Shown here in pieces: positions 17,552 through 28,300 of a stretch of 34,401 nucleotides of DNA. Each line of letters begins with the position of its first letter. Position 1 is the first letter of the stretch. Source of the stretch: Stentor roeselii (lineage: Eukaryota; Ciliophora; Heterotrichea; Heterotrichida; Stentoridae). The position numbers were made by a program, and so were the translations under genes. Location: NCBI GenBank assembly GCA_006503475.1, contig RSEH01000367.1:1-34401 (forward strand), written 5' to 3'. The notes beneath the pieces are model-generated. The model was not told the DNA's origin. It searched no databases and saw only the letters and a program-made list of their open reading frames with translations.

Positions 17552-18420
17552 CTAACCAAAGTCTAATGCCAGAGCAATTCCTATCCGCTCCAAACTAATT
17601 CCTAATGCTAAAGACCGAAAAGCTACTTTCACTAGAAAGATCTTAACATAAGAGAGTGAAACATTAACTCCTTTTCCAGTATCCACTTCAGATGCTCTAT
17701 CAACAAAATAATACAAGTCGATGATTTTCTTCATCAATCCCATTAAATGCCATTCTTAATCATCTCGAGTACTTCACATTCTTTGACAGAATACATAATA
17801 AGAGCTGTTAGAAGTCCTTTTGATGCATTGAATATCGCTATTGCCATCTTCCATCGACTACATATCAAGGGAAACCTTTTCTCTGTCAAGTCAGAAACAA
17901 ATAAAATCAGCTTCGAATATTTTTGAGGTTGAATAGTACATCTTAAGTCTGAAAACTTTGTAATTTTCAAGTATTTCGACGTACTTGTAAAATTGTATTT
18001 AATTTCACTTCTAGATTCAAAGAAACTAGATGATTTTCTGATAAACTTGCTCTTCAAGTCTTCGGGTGTTTGCATCAAGTGACTTTTGTTCAATGACAGG
18101 CTTGGAGACGTTAACAGGTCATGAATGAATCTTCAATTCACAGTTGAATCGAAAAAGTCACTGTTGACCAGGAAAGACTTGGTGTCAAGTAGTCTCCGTC
18201 TTTAGAAACCCTTTAAAAATCAACTTTTTCATTACAGGAAGTCTCGAAATTGCAAAGTTGATCACTTCTGGATGATAAGAGGCGAATATAACCAAACCTC
18301 GAAAAGTCTCAAAAAATCTGACTTCAAAGTCACTTTCAAATAGTTTGAAGTTGACTGAGTTAACCACACCATTGAGCTAAGCTTTAAACTGGTTTGAAAG
18401 CAGATAAAGTAAAAAGCATG
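17552..18420 (-). pseudogene. Decayed paralogue of the neighbouring DOMON gene
   Basis: Fragments in three frames match the intact gene in the same order. F-L-L-Y and S-N-Q lie near 18400. F-F-E-T-F-R-G-L-V-I-F-A-S lies near 18300 (intact: Y-S-F-Q-G-L-A-I-F-S-S). S-D-F-F-D-S lies near 18150 (intact: S-D-Y-F-S-S). S-K-G...A-L-I-M-Y...C-E-V-L-E-M lies near 17800 (intact: A-D-M-I-V-F-Y...V-C-F-D-M). D-L-Y-Y-F-V-D-R-A-S-E-V-D-T-G-K lies near 17670 (intact: T-Y-Y-V-Y-K-A-T-R-K-L-D-T-G-D). Disruptions include an in-frame TAG near the signal peptide, a TGA at 18185, a TGA at 18133-18135 where the intact gene has Trp, and a frameshift at about 17743. The Ser/Thr stalk and GPI tail are missing. Tiny introns do not explain the breaks. 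Confidence 0.65.
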
Positions 18421-19200
<780 letters not shown>

Positions 19201-19217
19201 GGCTTAATATTATAAAA

Positions 19218-19860
19218 CTTAGAGGTTTATAAGTATGAGATGAAGAAGAGGTTTATAAGTAGAGATGAAGTAAGAGGATTATAAGTAGAGATGAAGTAAG
19301 AGGATTATAAGTAGAGATGAAGTAAGAGGATTATAAGTAGAGATGAAGTAAGATGATTAGTAGAGATGAAATAAGAGGATTATAAGTAGAGATGAAGTAA
19401 GAGGATTATAAGTAGAGATGAAATAAGAGGATTATAAGTAGAGATGAAGTAAGAGGATTAGTAGAGAGGAAATAAGAGGATTATAAGTAGAGATGAAATA
19501 AGAGGATTATAAGTAGAGATGAAATAAGAGGATTATAAGTAGAGATGAAGTAAGAGGATTAGTAGAGAGGAAGTAAGAGGATTATAAAGAGAGATGAAGT
19601 AAGAGGATTATAAGTAGAGATGAAGTAAGAGGATTATAAGTAGAGATGAAGTAAGATGATTAGTAGAGATGAAATAAGAGGATTATAAGTAGAGATGAAA
19701 TAAGAGGTTTTTAAGTAGAGATGAAGTAAGATGATTAGTAGAGATGAAATAAGAGGATTATAAGTAGAGATGAAGTAAGAGGATTATAAGTAAAGATGAA
19801 GTAAGAGGATTATAAGTAGATATGAAGTAAGATGATTATATGTAAGTGATGAAAAATAAG
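19218..19860. repeat. 26-bp minisatellite, ~25 units, with periodic 23-bp short units
   Basis: A 26-bp unit beginning GAGGATTATAAG repeats about 25 times with few substitutions. Units 6, 10, 14, 18 and 21 are 23-bp versions lacking three bases (ATA) and often starting GATG. Most of the array is therefore a higher-order block of three long units and one short one, about 101 bp. Every frame is closed by TAA, TAG or TGA, so it is not coding. It lies directly after the E2 stop codon and may form part of its 3' region. Confidence 0.9.
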
Positions 19861-20113
19861 GCTCATTAGAAAGGAGTTCATTCAAAAGGAAAATGAAAAA
19901 TTTGACTAGAGTTTAAATGGAGATATTTTAGTAAGGAATTAGAAAGGGTCATGAAATTATTAAAAGAAAAGGTAATTATGAATAAATCAGAGGTTTGCAT
20001 AAGGAATAGTCGATTTATTAAGTAAATACTTAATGATATTTACCTAAATCACAGTCTAACTCATTCCTAATATCTTTAGAATGATTAATTGATTAAGAAG
20101 CTTAAATATTGAG

Positions 20114-20644
20114 CTAATAATTAGAGTTCGCTAAAAACAGTTTCTGATACGGCGACACTGAACGATTTGCTTGATATGAACGACTAGGCACAGGAAGTTT
20201 CGAGTTACTTCTATTAACTCTATTAACCTTAACAGGACTCGCTTTTTTACTTTGATTTTCTTTTAAAACTCCTTCAAACTGGTTATTTCCCAGTACATCT
20301 TTAAGAGTATTTAAAATCTTATCATTTTCTTCACATTCTTTCCTCATATTTTCAATTTGTTTAGTCAAAGTTTCCTTATAATGCGATTCAACTGGTATTT
20401 TTTTGATATAAGATGAAATAAAACGGTTCAAATGAAGAGTCCTTTCATTAGACAAGACTTTTACAGATTGTTTCAAACGGTCTCGGTCCTCATTAACTAT
20501 TTCAAGCTGAGCTTTAAGTTCATAAAGCTCTTCTGTCATTCCACATCGACTTGAACTCTCAGATTCTTGATCACTAAGAGCAGATAAAGACTCCAATTCA
20601 CAATTGTAAGGTTTCAAAGAAAATTTTAACGGAAATGATGACAT
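20114..20644 (-). CDS. Small coiled-coil protein with Ser/Pro/Arg-rich tail, unrecognised
   Basis: A 176-residue protein. The N terminus is Ser-rich (D-Q-E-S-E-S-S-S-R). Residues 38 to about 120 form a coiled coil (E-E-L-Y-E-L-K-A-Q-L-E-I-V, then K-Q-I-E-N-M-R-K-E-C-E). The tail from 130 has repeated S-P-V, S-R-S and S-V-S-P motifs and is basic, resembling microtubule-binding or phosphorylated linkers. No family is recognised. The gene is in tandem with 20733-21248 on the same strand, 88 bp downstream of it. Low AT-only spacing and a clean ATG support a real gene. Confidence 0.65.
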   Translation of the reverse strand: MSSFPLKFSLKPYNCELESLSALSDQESESSSRCGMTEELYELKAQLEIVNEDRDRLKQSVKVLSNERTLHLNRFISSYIKKIPVESHYKETLTKQIENMRKECEENDKILNTLKDVLGNNQFEGVLKENQSKKASPVKVNRVNRSNSKLPVPSRSYQANRSVSPYQKLFLANSNY

Positions 20645-20732
20645 TTAATTATGATTTAAACTAAAGTCTAGAAATGATTCAAGTGACTTTAAAAGAAAAA
20701 TTTGATAAATTATTATTTTTAAGGTTTTCTAA

Positions 20733-21248
20733 CTATTTATACTTTAAGGCTATTTCTATCAGTTCCTTTTTCTTTGAAAAAGTGTGACGAGGGTCGGTTT
20801 TTATGTCGTCGAGGACGTTAAAAAGTTCGATGCTGTCTTCGGTTAACTGATTCGGCTTTATGTAACTTCTCTTCGCAAACATGTCGAGGTACTTTTTGTT
20901 TCCATCTGTTTTAATTCGCGGTATATGTCCTCCGTTGTTATGTCGAGTCCAGTTAACTGCTGTTGTTGGCTTCAGCTTCTTGGGAAAGTCGACGTTTACG
21001 TTGAACTTGGCTTTGGTGTTTATGAAATCTGTGAATAAGTTTGCAGTGTCTTTAGTGAAAATTTCTTTTCTTGCTGGGGATACTGAGAAATATTTGAAGT
21101 TTCTGATTAGGCTTAGTTCTCCGTTGATTGTCTTGTGTCTTATTGTTTTTAATTCACTTTCTTTGTTTACTCGCTCTTGCCAGTAACTGTGGGATAACTG
21201 GGGAGTTATGCCTTTGTACTGTTTATTCTTTGGAGTTAAGGTAAACAT
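20733..21248 (-). CDS. Unrecognised 171-residue basic protein, head to head with next gene
   Basis: It starts M-F-T-L-T-P-K-N at 21248; the next internal Met is about 120 residues in, so this start is well supported. The protein is basic, without a signal peptide, membrane helix or strong coiled coil. It contains S-H-S-Y-W-Q-E-R-V, N-W-T-R-H-N-N-G-G-H-I-P-R and a Lys-rich C terminus. Short basic proteins with conserved aromatic and Gly-Gly motifs are common among axonemal proteins, but I cannot place this one. Its start codon lies 4 bp from that of the plus-strand gene. Confidence 0.65.
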   Translation of the reverse strand: MFTLTPKNKQYKGITPQLSHSYWQERVNKESELKTIRHKTINGELSLIRNFKYFSVSPARKEIFTKDTANLFTDFINTKAKFNVNVDFPKKLKPTTAVNWTRHNNGGHIPRIKTDGNKKYLDMFAKRSYIKPNQLTEDSIELFNVLDDIKTDPRHTFSKKKELIEIALKYK

Positions 21249-21255
21249 TATAATG
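21246..21255. promoter_or_regulatory. Palindromic divergent start-codon junction CATTATAATG
   Basis: The minus-strand ATG (21246-21248) and plus-strand ATG (21253-21255) flank only TATA. The whole 10-mer is a perfect inverted repeat, so each gene begins with the same local sequence. No room is left for separate promoters or leaders. The plus gene could instead start at its next Met, 24 codons on. Confidence 0.5.
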
Positions 21256-21819
21256 AATCATTCTTTTCCTATTGACCAGGTTCATAGAATAATAAACTTC
21301 TCTCGAAGTCCAAAAAACCGTCCAATGAGACTCTGGGAGTCAATCGGAATGTCAAAGAAAACCGTAGTTATGGGTTATTCAATCAAACATCATAAAATAA
21401 AAGCAGAAAACCTGAAAAGAATGACAAAAACCATAAAAATCCGTAAATCACCCAGAAGAAACTCTTGCATAGACCCATTCAAAGCAGGTCTTTGTTTCAT
21501 TCACAAGGTCAAAGATTCCGAAAAGTACTCAACAAAGACCTCAAAAAACGACTTAAATGAAAAATTCTGCCAGACTGACAGTCCCAAGTTAAAAAGCCAG
21601 ACAAGAGCCACTATTTGGAAAGAAAGAGAATTCGATGAAAATATTAGGCTGATGACTCAAGAAAACTTTGAATTTCAATTAGGAGTCCTTGACAAGGCAG
21701 TCTCAGCTGGAGAGCCTCAGGTGGTCAAAATGAAAAAAGTTTTACCAAGAAACAAGTATTTCAGAAAATCACGAAATTTATCAGCCTGGGAAAACGACAT
21801 CGATTTGGAGTTTTTATAA
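21253..21819 (+). CDS. Unrecognised 188-residue basic protein
   Basis: Read from ATG 21253 (M-N-H-S-F-P-I-D-Q). The open frame begins further upstream but has no earlier ATG. Basic N-terminal half with K-I-R-K-S-P-R-R-N-S and F-S-R-S-P-K-N-R-P. The C-terminal half has a short helical acidic patch (W-K-E-R-E-F-D-E-N-I-R-L-M) and ends W-E-N-D-I-D-L-E-F-L. A D-x-x-F-C-Q-T-like stretch sits near the middle. No domain is recognised. It is paired head to head with 20733-21248, which may mean co-expression. Confidence 0.62.
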   Translation: MNHSFPIDQVHRIINFSRSPKNRPMRLWESIGMSKKTVVMGYSIKHHKIKAENLKRMTKTIKIRKSPRRNSCIDPFKAGLCFIHKVKDSEKYSTKTSKNDLNEKFCQTDSPKLKSQTRATIWKEREFDENIRLMTQENFEFQLGVLDKAVSAGEPQVVKMKKVLPRNKYFRKSRNLSAWENDIDLEFL

Positions 21820-22035
21820 CATTGAAAATGTTGTAGAATGTATTTTAAACTAAATCAGAGACCTAGAAACTGCTAAAAAATCTCTTGTAAACCACTTCTC
21901 AATAAACCTTCTTTCTCACCAATAAATATGTCACCCAAAATTACTAACTTTCTCTTGATTTTTTTCTAGTCCTTTAAAGTATTTCCATTAATCTTTCCTG
22001 AATTTGAATATTTTAAATAACAATAATTTTCAGAC

Positions 22036-22899
22036 ATGACAGAAGAAGCAATGAAAAAAATTCACGAGCTGTTCAAAGACTGTTTCATCCAAAACTGCAC
22101 CCTTGATGATGACGACGTCAACGACACTGAACTTGAAACCTTGGAAGGTCTGGAGCCTGAGGAGGTTTTTGAGAACTTGAAAGAACTGTTGACGACGCTT
22201 TTGCAGTTCAAAAAGTCGATAAAAAACTCAGAAGTCAAGGAATTGACTCAGAGACTCTTGGTCTTTGAGAAGATGATTCAGAAACTTGAGTCTGATATTA
22301 GAAGTCACATCTCGGTGCAACATCAGATGAGACTTGATATGGAGACTTATGAGCTGAAAATTGAGGAACTACAGAAACTTAAAACTTATCATGTGAAAAA
22401 AATTGAAGATCTAGATAAACTTGTTGTGGAAAAAGAATCAGAAATATTGAAAATCAAAAATAAAAATGTGATTGACTTGGAAATCAAACTTAAAGGAATT
22501 GAAGAAAAGTTTAAACAGGAGATTTCTTCTGCTATGGATTATTACAGGAAGGAAAATTCGGCACATGCTAAGGATTTTGAGAGAAATGCTAAGGAAATTT
22601 TAGCGGATAAGGATAGAGAACTGGAAAAAATTAAACTTGGGAATAACTTTTCATGCAAGGAAATTAATGTTAAGACTAAGAAGGCAAGGTTCTCAAAAAT
22701 GCCCAAGGAAGGACTTACCGATCGCACTAAAAGAACGAAAAAGTCAGCCACTGCTACTGCTGCTGAACTTTTCAAGACCATTGAAACAATTCCCAAAAAA
22801 ATCAAGCATGAGTCGCCATACTTGAAAAAAGAAATGATTCACATCAGGTCGTCCTCTGATCTTGGGCAAACCCAAAAGCACAAACTTACAATACTGTAA
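22036..22899 (+). CDS. Coiled-coil protein, 287 residues, unrecognised
   Basis: After an acidic N terminus (D-D-D-D-V-N-D-T-E-L-E), residues about 60 to 210 are coiled coil (L-E-S-D-I-R-S-H, K-I-E-E-L-Q-K-L-K, K-E-S-E-I-L-K-I-K). The C-terminal 75 residues are basic, with K-R-T-K-K-S-A-T-A-T-A and several Ser-rich sites. No signal peptide or enzymatic motif. It is convergent with the next coiled-coil gene, with 29 bp between stops. Likely cytoskeletal, but that is inferred only from composition. Confidence 0.7.
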   Translation: MTEEAMKKIHELFKDCFIQNCTLDDDDVNDTELETLEGLEPEEVFENLKELLTTLLQFKKSIKNSEVKELTQRLLVFEKMIQKLESDIRSHISVQHQMRLDMETYELKIEELQKLKTYHVKKIEDLDKLVVEKESEILKIKNKNVIDLEIKLKGIEEKFKQEISSAMDYYRKENSAHAKDFERNAKEILADKDRELEKIKLGNNFSCKEINVKTKKARFSKMPKEGLTDRTKRTKKSATATAAELFKTIETIPKKIKHESPYLKKEMIHIRSSSDLGQTQKHKLTIL

Positions 22900-22928
22900 A
22901 GTTTAAATAATAGTTAAAGAGTATTAGT

Positions 22929-24380
22929 TTATTCAAACATAGACTTAAGGTTATGCATACTTTTAAAGTATCTGCTGTGCTGAGAATTTCCGGAGTACTT
23001 CGGAGTTTTAGAGTGATCCAAATTAGGCTCCTCAACATTATCCTTCATAGATTTAGTCCTTTTCAACACAGACTCTTCTTTACTTTTAAGTTTTTCTCCA
23101 AGCCGAATGATTTCCTTTTCCTTCTTTTCCATGACCTGAATGGTAGAATTGACATTTTCCTGAAGTTTCATCAACTTTTCCCCATTTTCCTTGAGTTCTT
23201 TATCCTTTTCTGCATAGTACCCATCTAATCTTTCCTGCATATCAATCAAATAATCGTTATACTCACAGTTTTCTTTATACTTTTTATGAGTCTCGCTTCT
23301 TAAATAATGAAATTCAGCCCATGACCGATTTTTCTGAGCAAGTCCTTCAAAATTTTCTAAAATTTCCTCGATTTCCAATTTTTTTCTATTCACTTCATCA
23401 AAAACATTTTTAATCACATCCATTTCAACTTCGATCTTTGGAAAAAGTTTCTGTTTTAAGTCAAAACAGTCTTTTTTTGAGTTATTTAGAGAAAGGGTGA
23501 TCAACTCGATATCAGAGAGTTGTTTTTTCACCAGTTCTTCCTTTTCTTCAACTTTTTTTTCCCTTCCTTGCAAATTTTTTTCTTTTTCGGTTGTTATTTC
23601 ATTGAAAAGTTGGATGTGTTCTTCCAGCTGTTCAATGATTAATGAAAAATCGATTTCGCTTTCAATGTTTATTTCAGAAAGTTTCTCGATATTTAGATTG
23701 TTTTTTAATATTGGATGAAATGGTTTTGAACTGGTGATGCTTTGATCAGTCACTTTTTGGATGATGCACTTTTGTCTTTGACTTTCTTTGTTTTCTGCAA
23801 GGATTTCTAGCTTTTGGCTTGAAAGTCTCTCGGCGAGACTTTCGAGTTTTTCTTTGAAAATGTTTAAGATTTTCCTTTCTTCTTTGATTTTTTCGCAATG
23901 GATTAGTTTCTGCTTCTCGAACTTTTTGGACTTTTGCTTAAATTTCTCTGATCTTTGGGTTAATAAAGCAGTTTCGCATTTTATTGTTTTGGAATACTTT
24001 CCACAGTGTTCACAAGGTAGACTTTTGCATGGATCATCATCTGAATCTTTGTCATCTTTTATATTCTTTTTTTTCTGTTGTAGAAGAAAGTGCACTGCTT
24101 GTCGTACACACTGAAGAATCTGGCTGATAGGAGACTGGTTTGAGAGAAAAAGCTGGAAAGTAGGGTCAATTTTTTTTAAGGTTTGTTCGATGTCACTGTA
24201 CAACGAGATGCTATTTAAAGAAAATTTAGGAGTTGAACATCCAGACATCTGAATATCTGGAGCTGATGACTTTTGACGCTCCCTGTTCTTGGCTTTCACT
24301 GGAGAACTTGAATACTCCTTGGGTGTGAAAACACTCCTGAATGATAAGGGAATTTCCATAATTTTATTAAAGGGAACCAT
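22929..24380 (-). CDS. Large coiled-coil protein with a small Cys cluster, unrecognised
   Basis: 483 residues from ATG 24380; a second in-frame ATG at 24359 (M-E-I-P-L-S-F-R-S) is an equally plausible start and would give 476. Residues 10-60 are Ser/Pro/Lys-rich with S-S-P-V-K and C-S-T-P-K motifs. A C-x4-C-x2-C-x8-C cluster at 118-135 may bind zinc. Coiled coils cover about 140-215, 255-330 and 345-440. The tail has S-K-T-P-K-Y-S-G-N-S and ends H-N-L-K-S-M-F-E. Such architecture is typical of centrosomal, basal-body or cortical proteins. No specific family is recognised. Confidence 0.72.
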   Translation of the reverse strand: MVPFNKIMEIPLSFRSVFTPKEYSSSPVKAKNRERQKSSAPDIQMSGCSTPKFSLNSISLYSDIEQTLKKIDPTFQLFLSNQSPISQILQCVRQAVHFLLQQKKKNIKDDKDSDDDPCKSLPCEHCGKYSKTIKCETALLTQRSEKFKQKSKKFEKQKLIHCEKIKEERKILNIFKEKLESLAERLSSQKLEILAENKESQRQKCIIQKVTDQSITSSKPFHPILKNNLNIEKLSEINIESEIDFSLIIEQLEEHIQLFNEITTEKEKNLQGREKKVEEKEELVKKQLSDIELITLSLNNSKKDCFDLKQKLFPKIEVEMDVIKNVFDEVNRKKLEIEEILENFEGLAQKNRSWAEFHYLRSETHKKYKENCEYNDYLIDMQERLDGYYAEKDKELKENGEKLMKLQENVNSTIQVMEKKEKEIIRLGEKLKSKEESVLKRTKSMKDNVEEPNLDHSKTPKYSGNSQHSRYFKSMHNLKSMFE

Positions 24381-25356
24381 TGATCAAAGCGATAAAAATT
24401 TGAATTTTATAAGGATTTTATCTAGAAAAAGGAATTATTTAGAAAATTTGATAGAAAAAGAAAAATTTTTTGTTTATGGTACTTTTGTAAAATTAAGCTA
24501 ATAAATTTTCATCATTTGTGTTGATTCAGAAAAGAATTCAGTGGGTTTTTTGGTTGATAGTTTTGAATGCTTCCAGTTATGAAAATTTCTTTTGACTTTT
24601 AAGCAATTTTAATCGTTTATATTAATTATTATGTAAATGGGTTTTTGATTTAAGTATTTTATGGGACTTGCATAGACTCATCAAGACTTCTTATGCACTA
24701 TGATAAAGGATGATTAAATTAGCACTCAAACTGAATTATAAGGTATTTTTTAACATTTACTTAGATCAGAGTTTGAAATTTTTGATAATTTATTGATTTC
24801 GATTCTAAATTTTGAAAGAAAATCTTATAGCTCGTTGAAGTTAATTTTTAAATTATTCTTGTTGTTATACTTAGGATTAACGCAAATTTATAAATCTTTA
24901 TGTAATAATGTTACTGAGATTAAAGAATTCAATGTTAAGGGAATATTCAGGATTCATTAAAAAATATTTGTCAGTTTCTGGGCTGATGAAACTAGTACCT
25001 TTAATAAAGAAAAATCGATAAGAGTGAAATATGGTGTGCATATCTTTAAAGGCTTGATTACGAATAAAATAAATTGATAAATACAAGAGCATGCATCTTA
25101 GTAATAGCTAAAACTATTTAAAATAATTATCTTAACATCTAATAAATTAAGATGACAAATATAAACCTTATTACTTAAATAATAAATTAATTTTCTATTT
25201 ATACTACTTATTAATCAAATCAAAACTCAATATAACCTAAAATCCTAAAATTAATAAAAAAATCCTCCAAAACTCCACAAAACAAAAATCACTTCTCGAT
25301 TTCCATCATAAAATCTAAAAATCCATACAAAAATCCAAAAAACCCTAAAAATAAAA
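24381..25356. other. 976-bp divergent region with an almost G-free leader
   Basis: Lies between the divergent starts at 24380 and 25357. One minus-strand frame of 64 codons (24898-25092) is too short and unlike known proteins to call. From 25155 to 25358 the plus strand contains a single G (25298) in about 204 bases while C is common. This is probably the promoter and 5' leader of the WD40-channel gene. No tRNA or repeat seen. Confidence 0.5.
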
Positions 25357-28300
25357 ATGCAAAAAGAAAATTCTGATCTAACAAGCACGCTTTTATCAAA
25401 ATCATTTTTCCCCAAAACATCAGCCCCCCCCCTTCCAAGTCCTCCAATAAAGCTGGACGATTCAAGCCTTCTATCATACGAGACAATTATCGACTCCGAG
25501 CTAAAGCGTTACAACGGCGAGCTCGAAGGACACTCAGGGTCAGTGCTGGTCGTGAAGTTGACCTCCGACGACCGATACGCAATAAGCGGTAGTTCCGACC
25601 ACTCAATAATAATCTGGAGCCTTTTAACAAGAAAAGCTCTTTTCACATTAACAGGCCATTCAGACAGTGTCACAAGTTTGGCAGTTACTTCGAATTCAAA
25701 GATATTGGCAAGTGGTTCTTTGGACACCACAGTGATTGTCTGGGATCTTCAAAAAAGAATGTCTTCTTTTAAACTTCAAGGACATGAAAGCGCGGTTACT
25801 TCAATTGATATTCAAGAAGAAAAAGAAATGATTTTAACAGCATCGGAAGACTTTTCAATAAAACTTTGGAGTTTTTTTGGAAGGCTTTTGATGACTTTCA
25901 ATGGACATTCCCAGGGTGTTGTTTCTGCGAAATTTTTAAATTACACAAGTTTTTTCATCAGCGGGTCTGAAGACAGGACTGTTAAAGTATGGGATATCGA
26001 GAGTGGCTTATTAAAAACTTTCAAGAGTCATTCAGAAGTGATAACAAGTCTCGCAGTATCAAAAGACGGTAAAAGTTTCGCAAGTGGCTCATCAGACAAA
26101 AAGATAAAAATCTGGAGCAGTGAAAAAAACAGTAAAAATCCTGAAATCTTTGAAAAATTCGAAATTCTCGACTCAGAGAACCTAAAACAGCTAGTTTTCA
26201 GTTCAGATTCAAATTTCCTCTACACCCTATCAGATTTTTACTACATCTACCATTGGGACCTCCGTCAGCGTCGAAGGCTTCACGCAGTGAAGCTCTTTCC
26301 TCGTTCACCTTCAAACCTGGCAGTGACTTCCGACGGCTCTTACTTGATAATAGCTCTTCGTGAAAAAACTCTAAAACTTTGGAATTCTTTCGAAAAACGT
26401 GAAGCAGTGACTCTTTACGGCCATTCAGATGAAGTTACCAGCATCGCCTTAAGCTCAGATGAAAAATATCTGCTCAGTTCTTCCCTTGACTCTTCAGTCG
26501 TCATGTGGAACTTGAAAGAAACTCGAGAAGAATGCAAATTGACTTCATCATCAAATCGTGATTTTTCAGTGATTTACTCAATCGACATCAGCGCTGATGA
26601 CAAGTTTCTCATCAGTGGACATGAAGATAGAACTGTTAAAGTCTGGAGATTTGAAAGTAGAAGTTTAGAAACAAGTCTTAAGGGACATGCTTCGCATGTC
26701 CAAAAAGTAATTTTTAGTCCTGACTCATCATTTTTCGCAAGTTCTTCAGCAAGTGGAGAAGTCATTGTTTGGGAATTTCGAAGAAGGATTCAACTTGTCA
26801 GGATCAAGGCTCATGAAAAAATCACTGCGGCTCTTGTGTTTTTAGGAAAGGATAAAATTGTGACTGGCGCGAATGATAAGTTGATTCGGGTCTGGGACTT
26901 GCAGACTGGAATGAAAGTGAAGGAATTGGAAGGTCATTCAGATTTTATTTGGACTTTAGTCGTTTCTAGTGATTTGAGACTTTTGTTGAGTGGGTCTCGT
27001 GATAGCAGTATTAAAGTTTGGGACTTGCAAGAGTTTTGTGAGATTAAAACTTTCACTGGGCATAGTCGAGGCATTAGTCGTCTTTTGATCACTGCTGATC
27101 ATAAGATGATTGTTAGTGCCTCTTCAGATAAAAGTATCAGAGTTTGGGACTTTGAAAGGAAAAAAGAAGAATTTAGACTTGAAGGACATTCAGGAGAAGT
27201 TGAGTCTTTGAAGTTTATTTTTAAAGAAACTAAACTTGTCAGTTGTTCTTATGATAAGACTATTATTCTCTGGGATTTCAGGGAAAAAAAAGTGGAACAT
27301 GTATTTTATGGACATAGTCATTGTGTTAGGGATCTTGTTGTTACAAGAGACGAACTTTGGCTTGTCAGTTGTTCTGAGGATAAATCAATTAGAGTTTGGA
27401 GTCTTAGTCAAATGAAAGATGATGAAAGTTTCTGTGAACCGAATGGGAAAATTTTTTGTGTTGCTTTAGCGAAAAATTCAAAGTTTGCTATTTGTGGAAA
27501 TGAAAATTATACTGTTCAGGTTTTTGATTTCTTGAATAGGAATAGTTATGCTGTGCTCAGAGGGCATAGAGGATGTGTTAGGGCGAATGAGTTTTCGAAT
27601 AATTGCTTGAGAATTGCAAGTGGTGGAGATGACTTAACTGTTATAGTTTGGAATGTGGCTTGTAAGAAGGAAGAATTTAGACTTTTGGGACATGAAGGGA
27701 GTGTACTGGCTTTAGTTTTTACATCAAATGATAAAGTGCTGGTGAGTGGGTCAACAGACAAGTCAATAAAACTTTGGAATCTCACATCAAAGAAGAATTT
27801 TGATACCTTAACCGGACACAACGGTTCAGTTAACAGTTTAAAGCTATCTCCAAACGACTCAATTCTCTACAGCTGTTCTGATGACAAATCAGTAAAGGTC
27901 TGGAACCTATCAAGTAAAACTCAAAGTTTCACCCTTCCTTCCCAGATCCAAGAAATCAAGTCACTCGAAGTAAGTTTCGACGAAAAGTTTCTAGTTCATA
28001 CAAGTTACAACGTTTTAAAGGTCTGGAACCTCAGCACAAAAACCTTAGAATTTTCTTTATCCGGTCATTCAAGAAAGCAAACAAATAAAGTCCTAGCAAC
28101 CTCAACTTTTCGATCAATAATCAGCTGTTCAGGCGACAACTCAATAAAAATATATGACATTCACTACGACTCCAACCGAGGTTCAAACGAAAGAAGCAAC
28201 AGTTCATTTCAAGTAAAAACATTAAAACAAGAAAACGTTGTTTATCGAATACGTCTCAGTTCAGACGGTTCAACAGTTTACCTTTCAATGTACTCAGGGA

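Noticed and set aside
24898-25092. Minus-strand 64-residue frame, Phe/Ile/Tyr-rich.
   Set aside because: Composition is what AT-rich noncoding DNA gives; the length is short and no motif or neighbour supports it.
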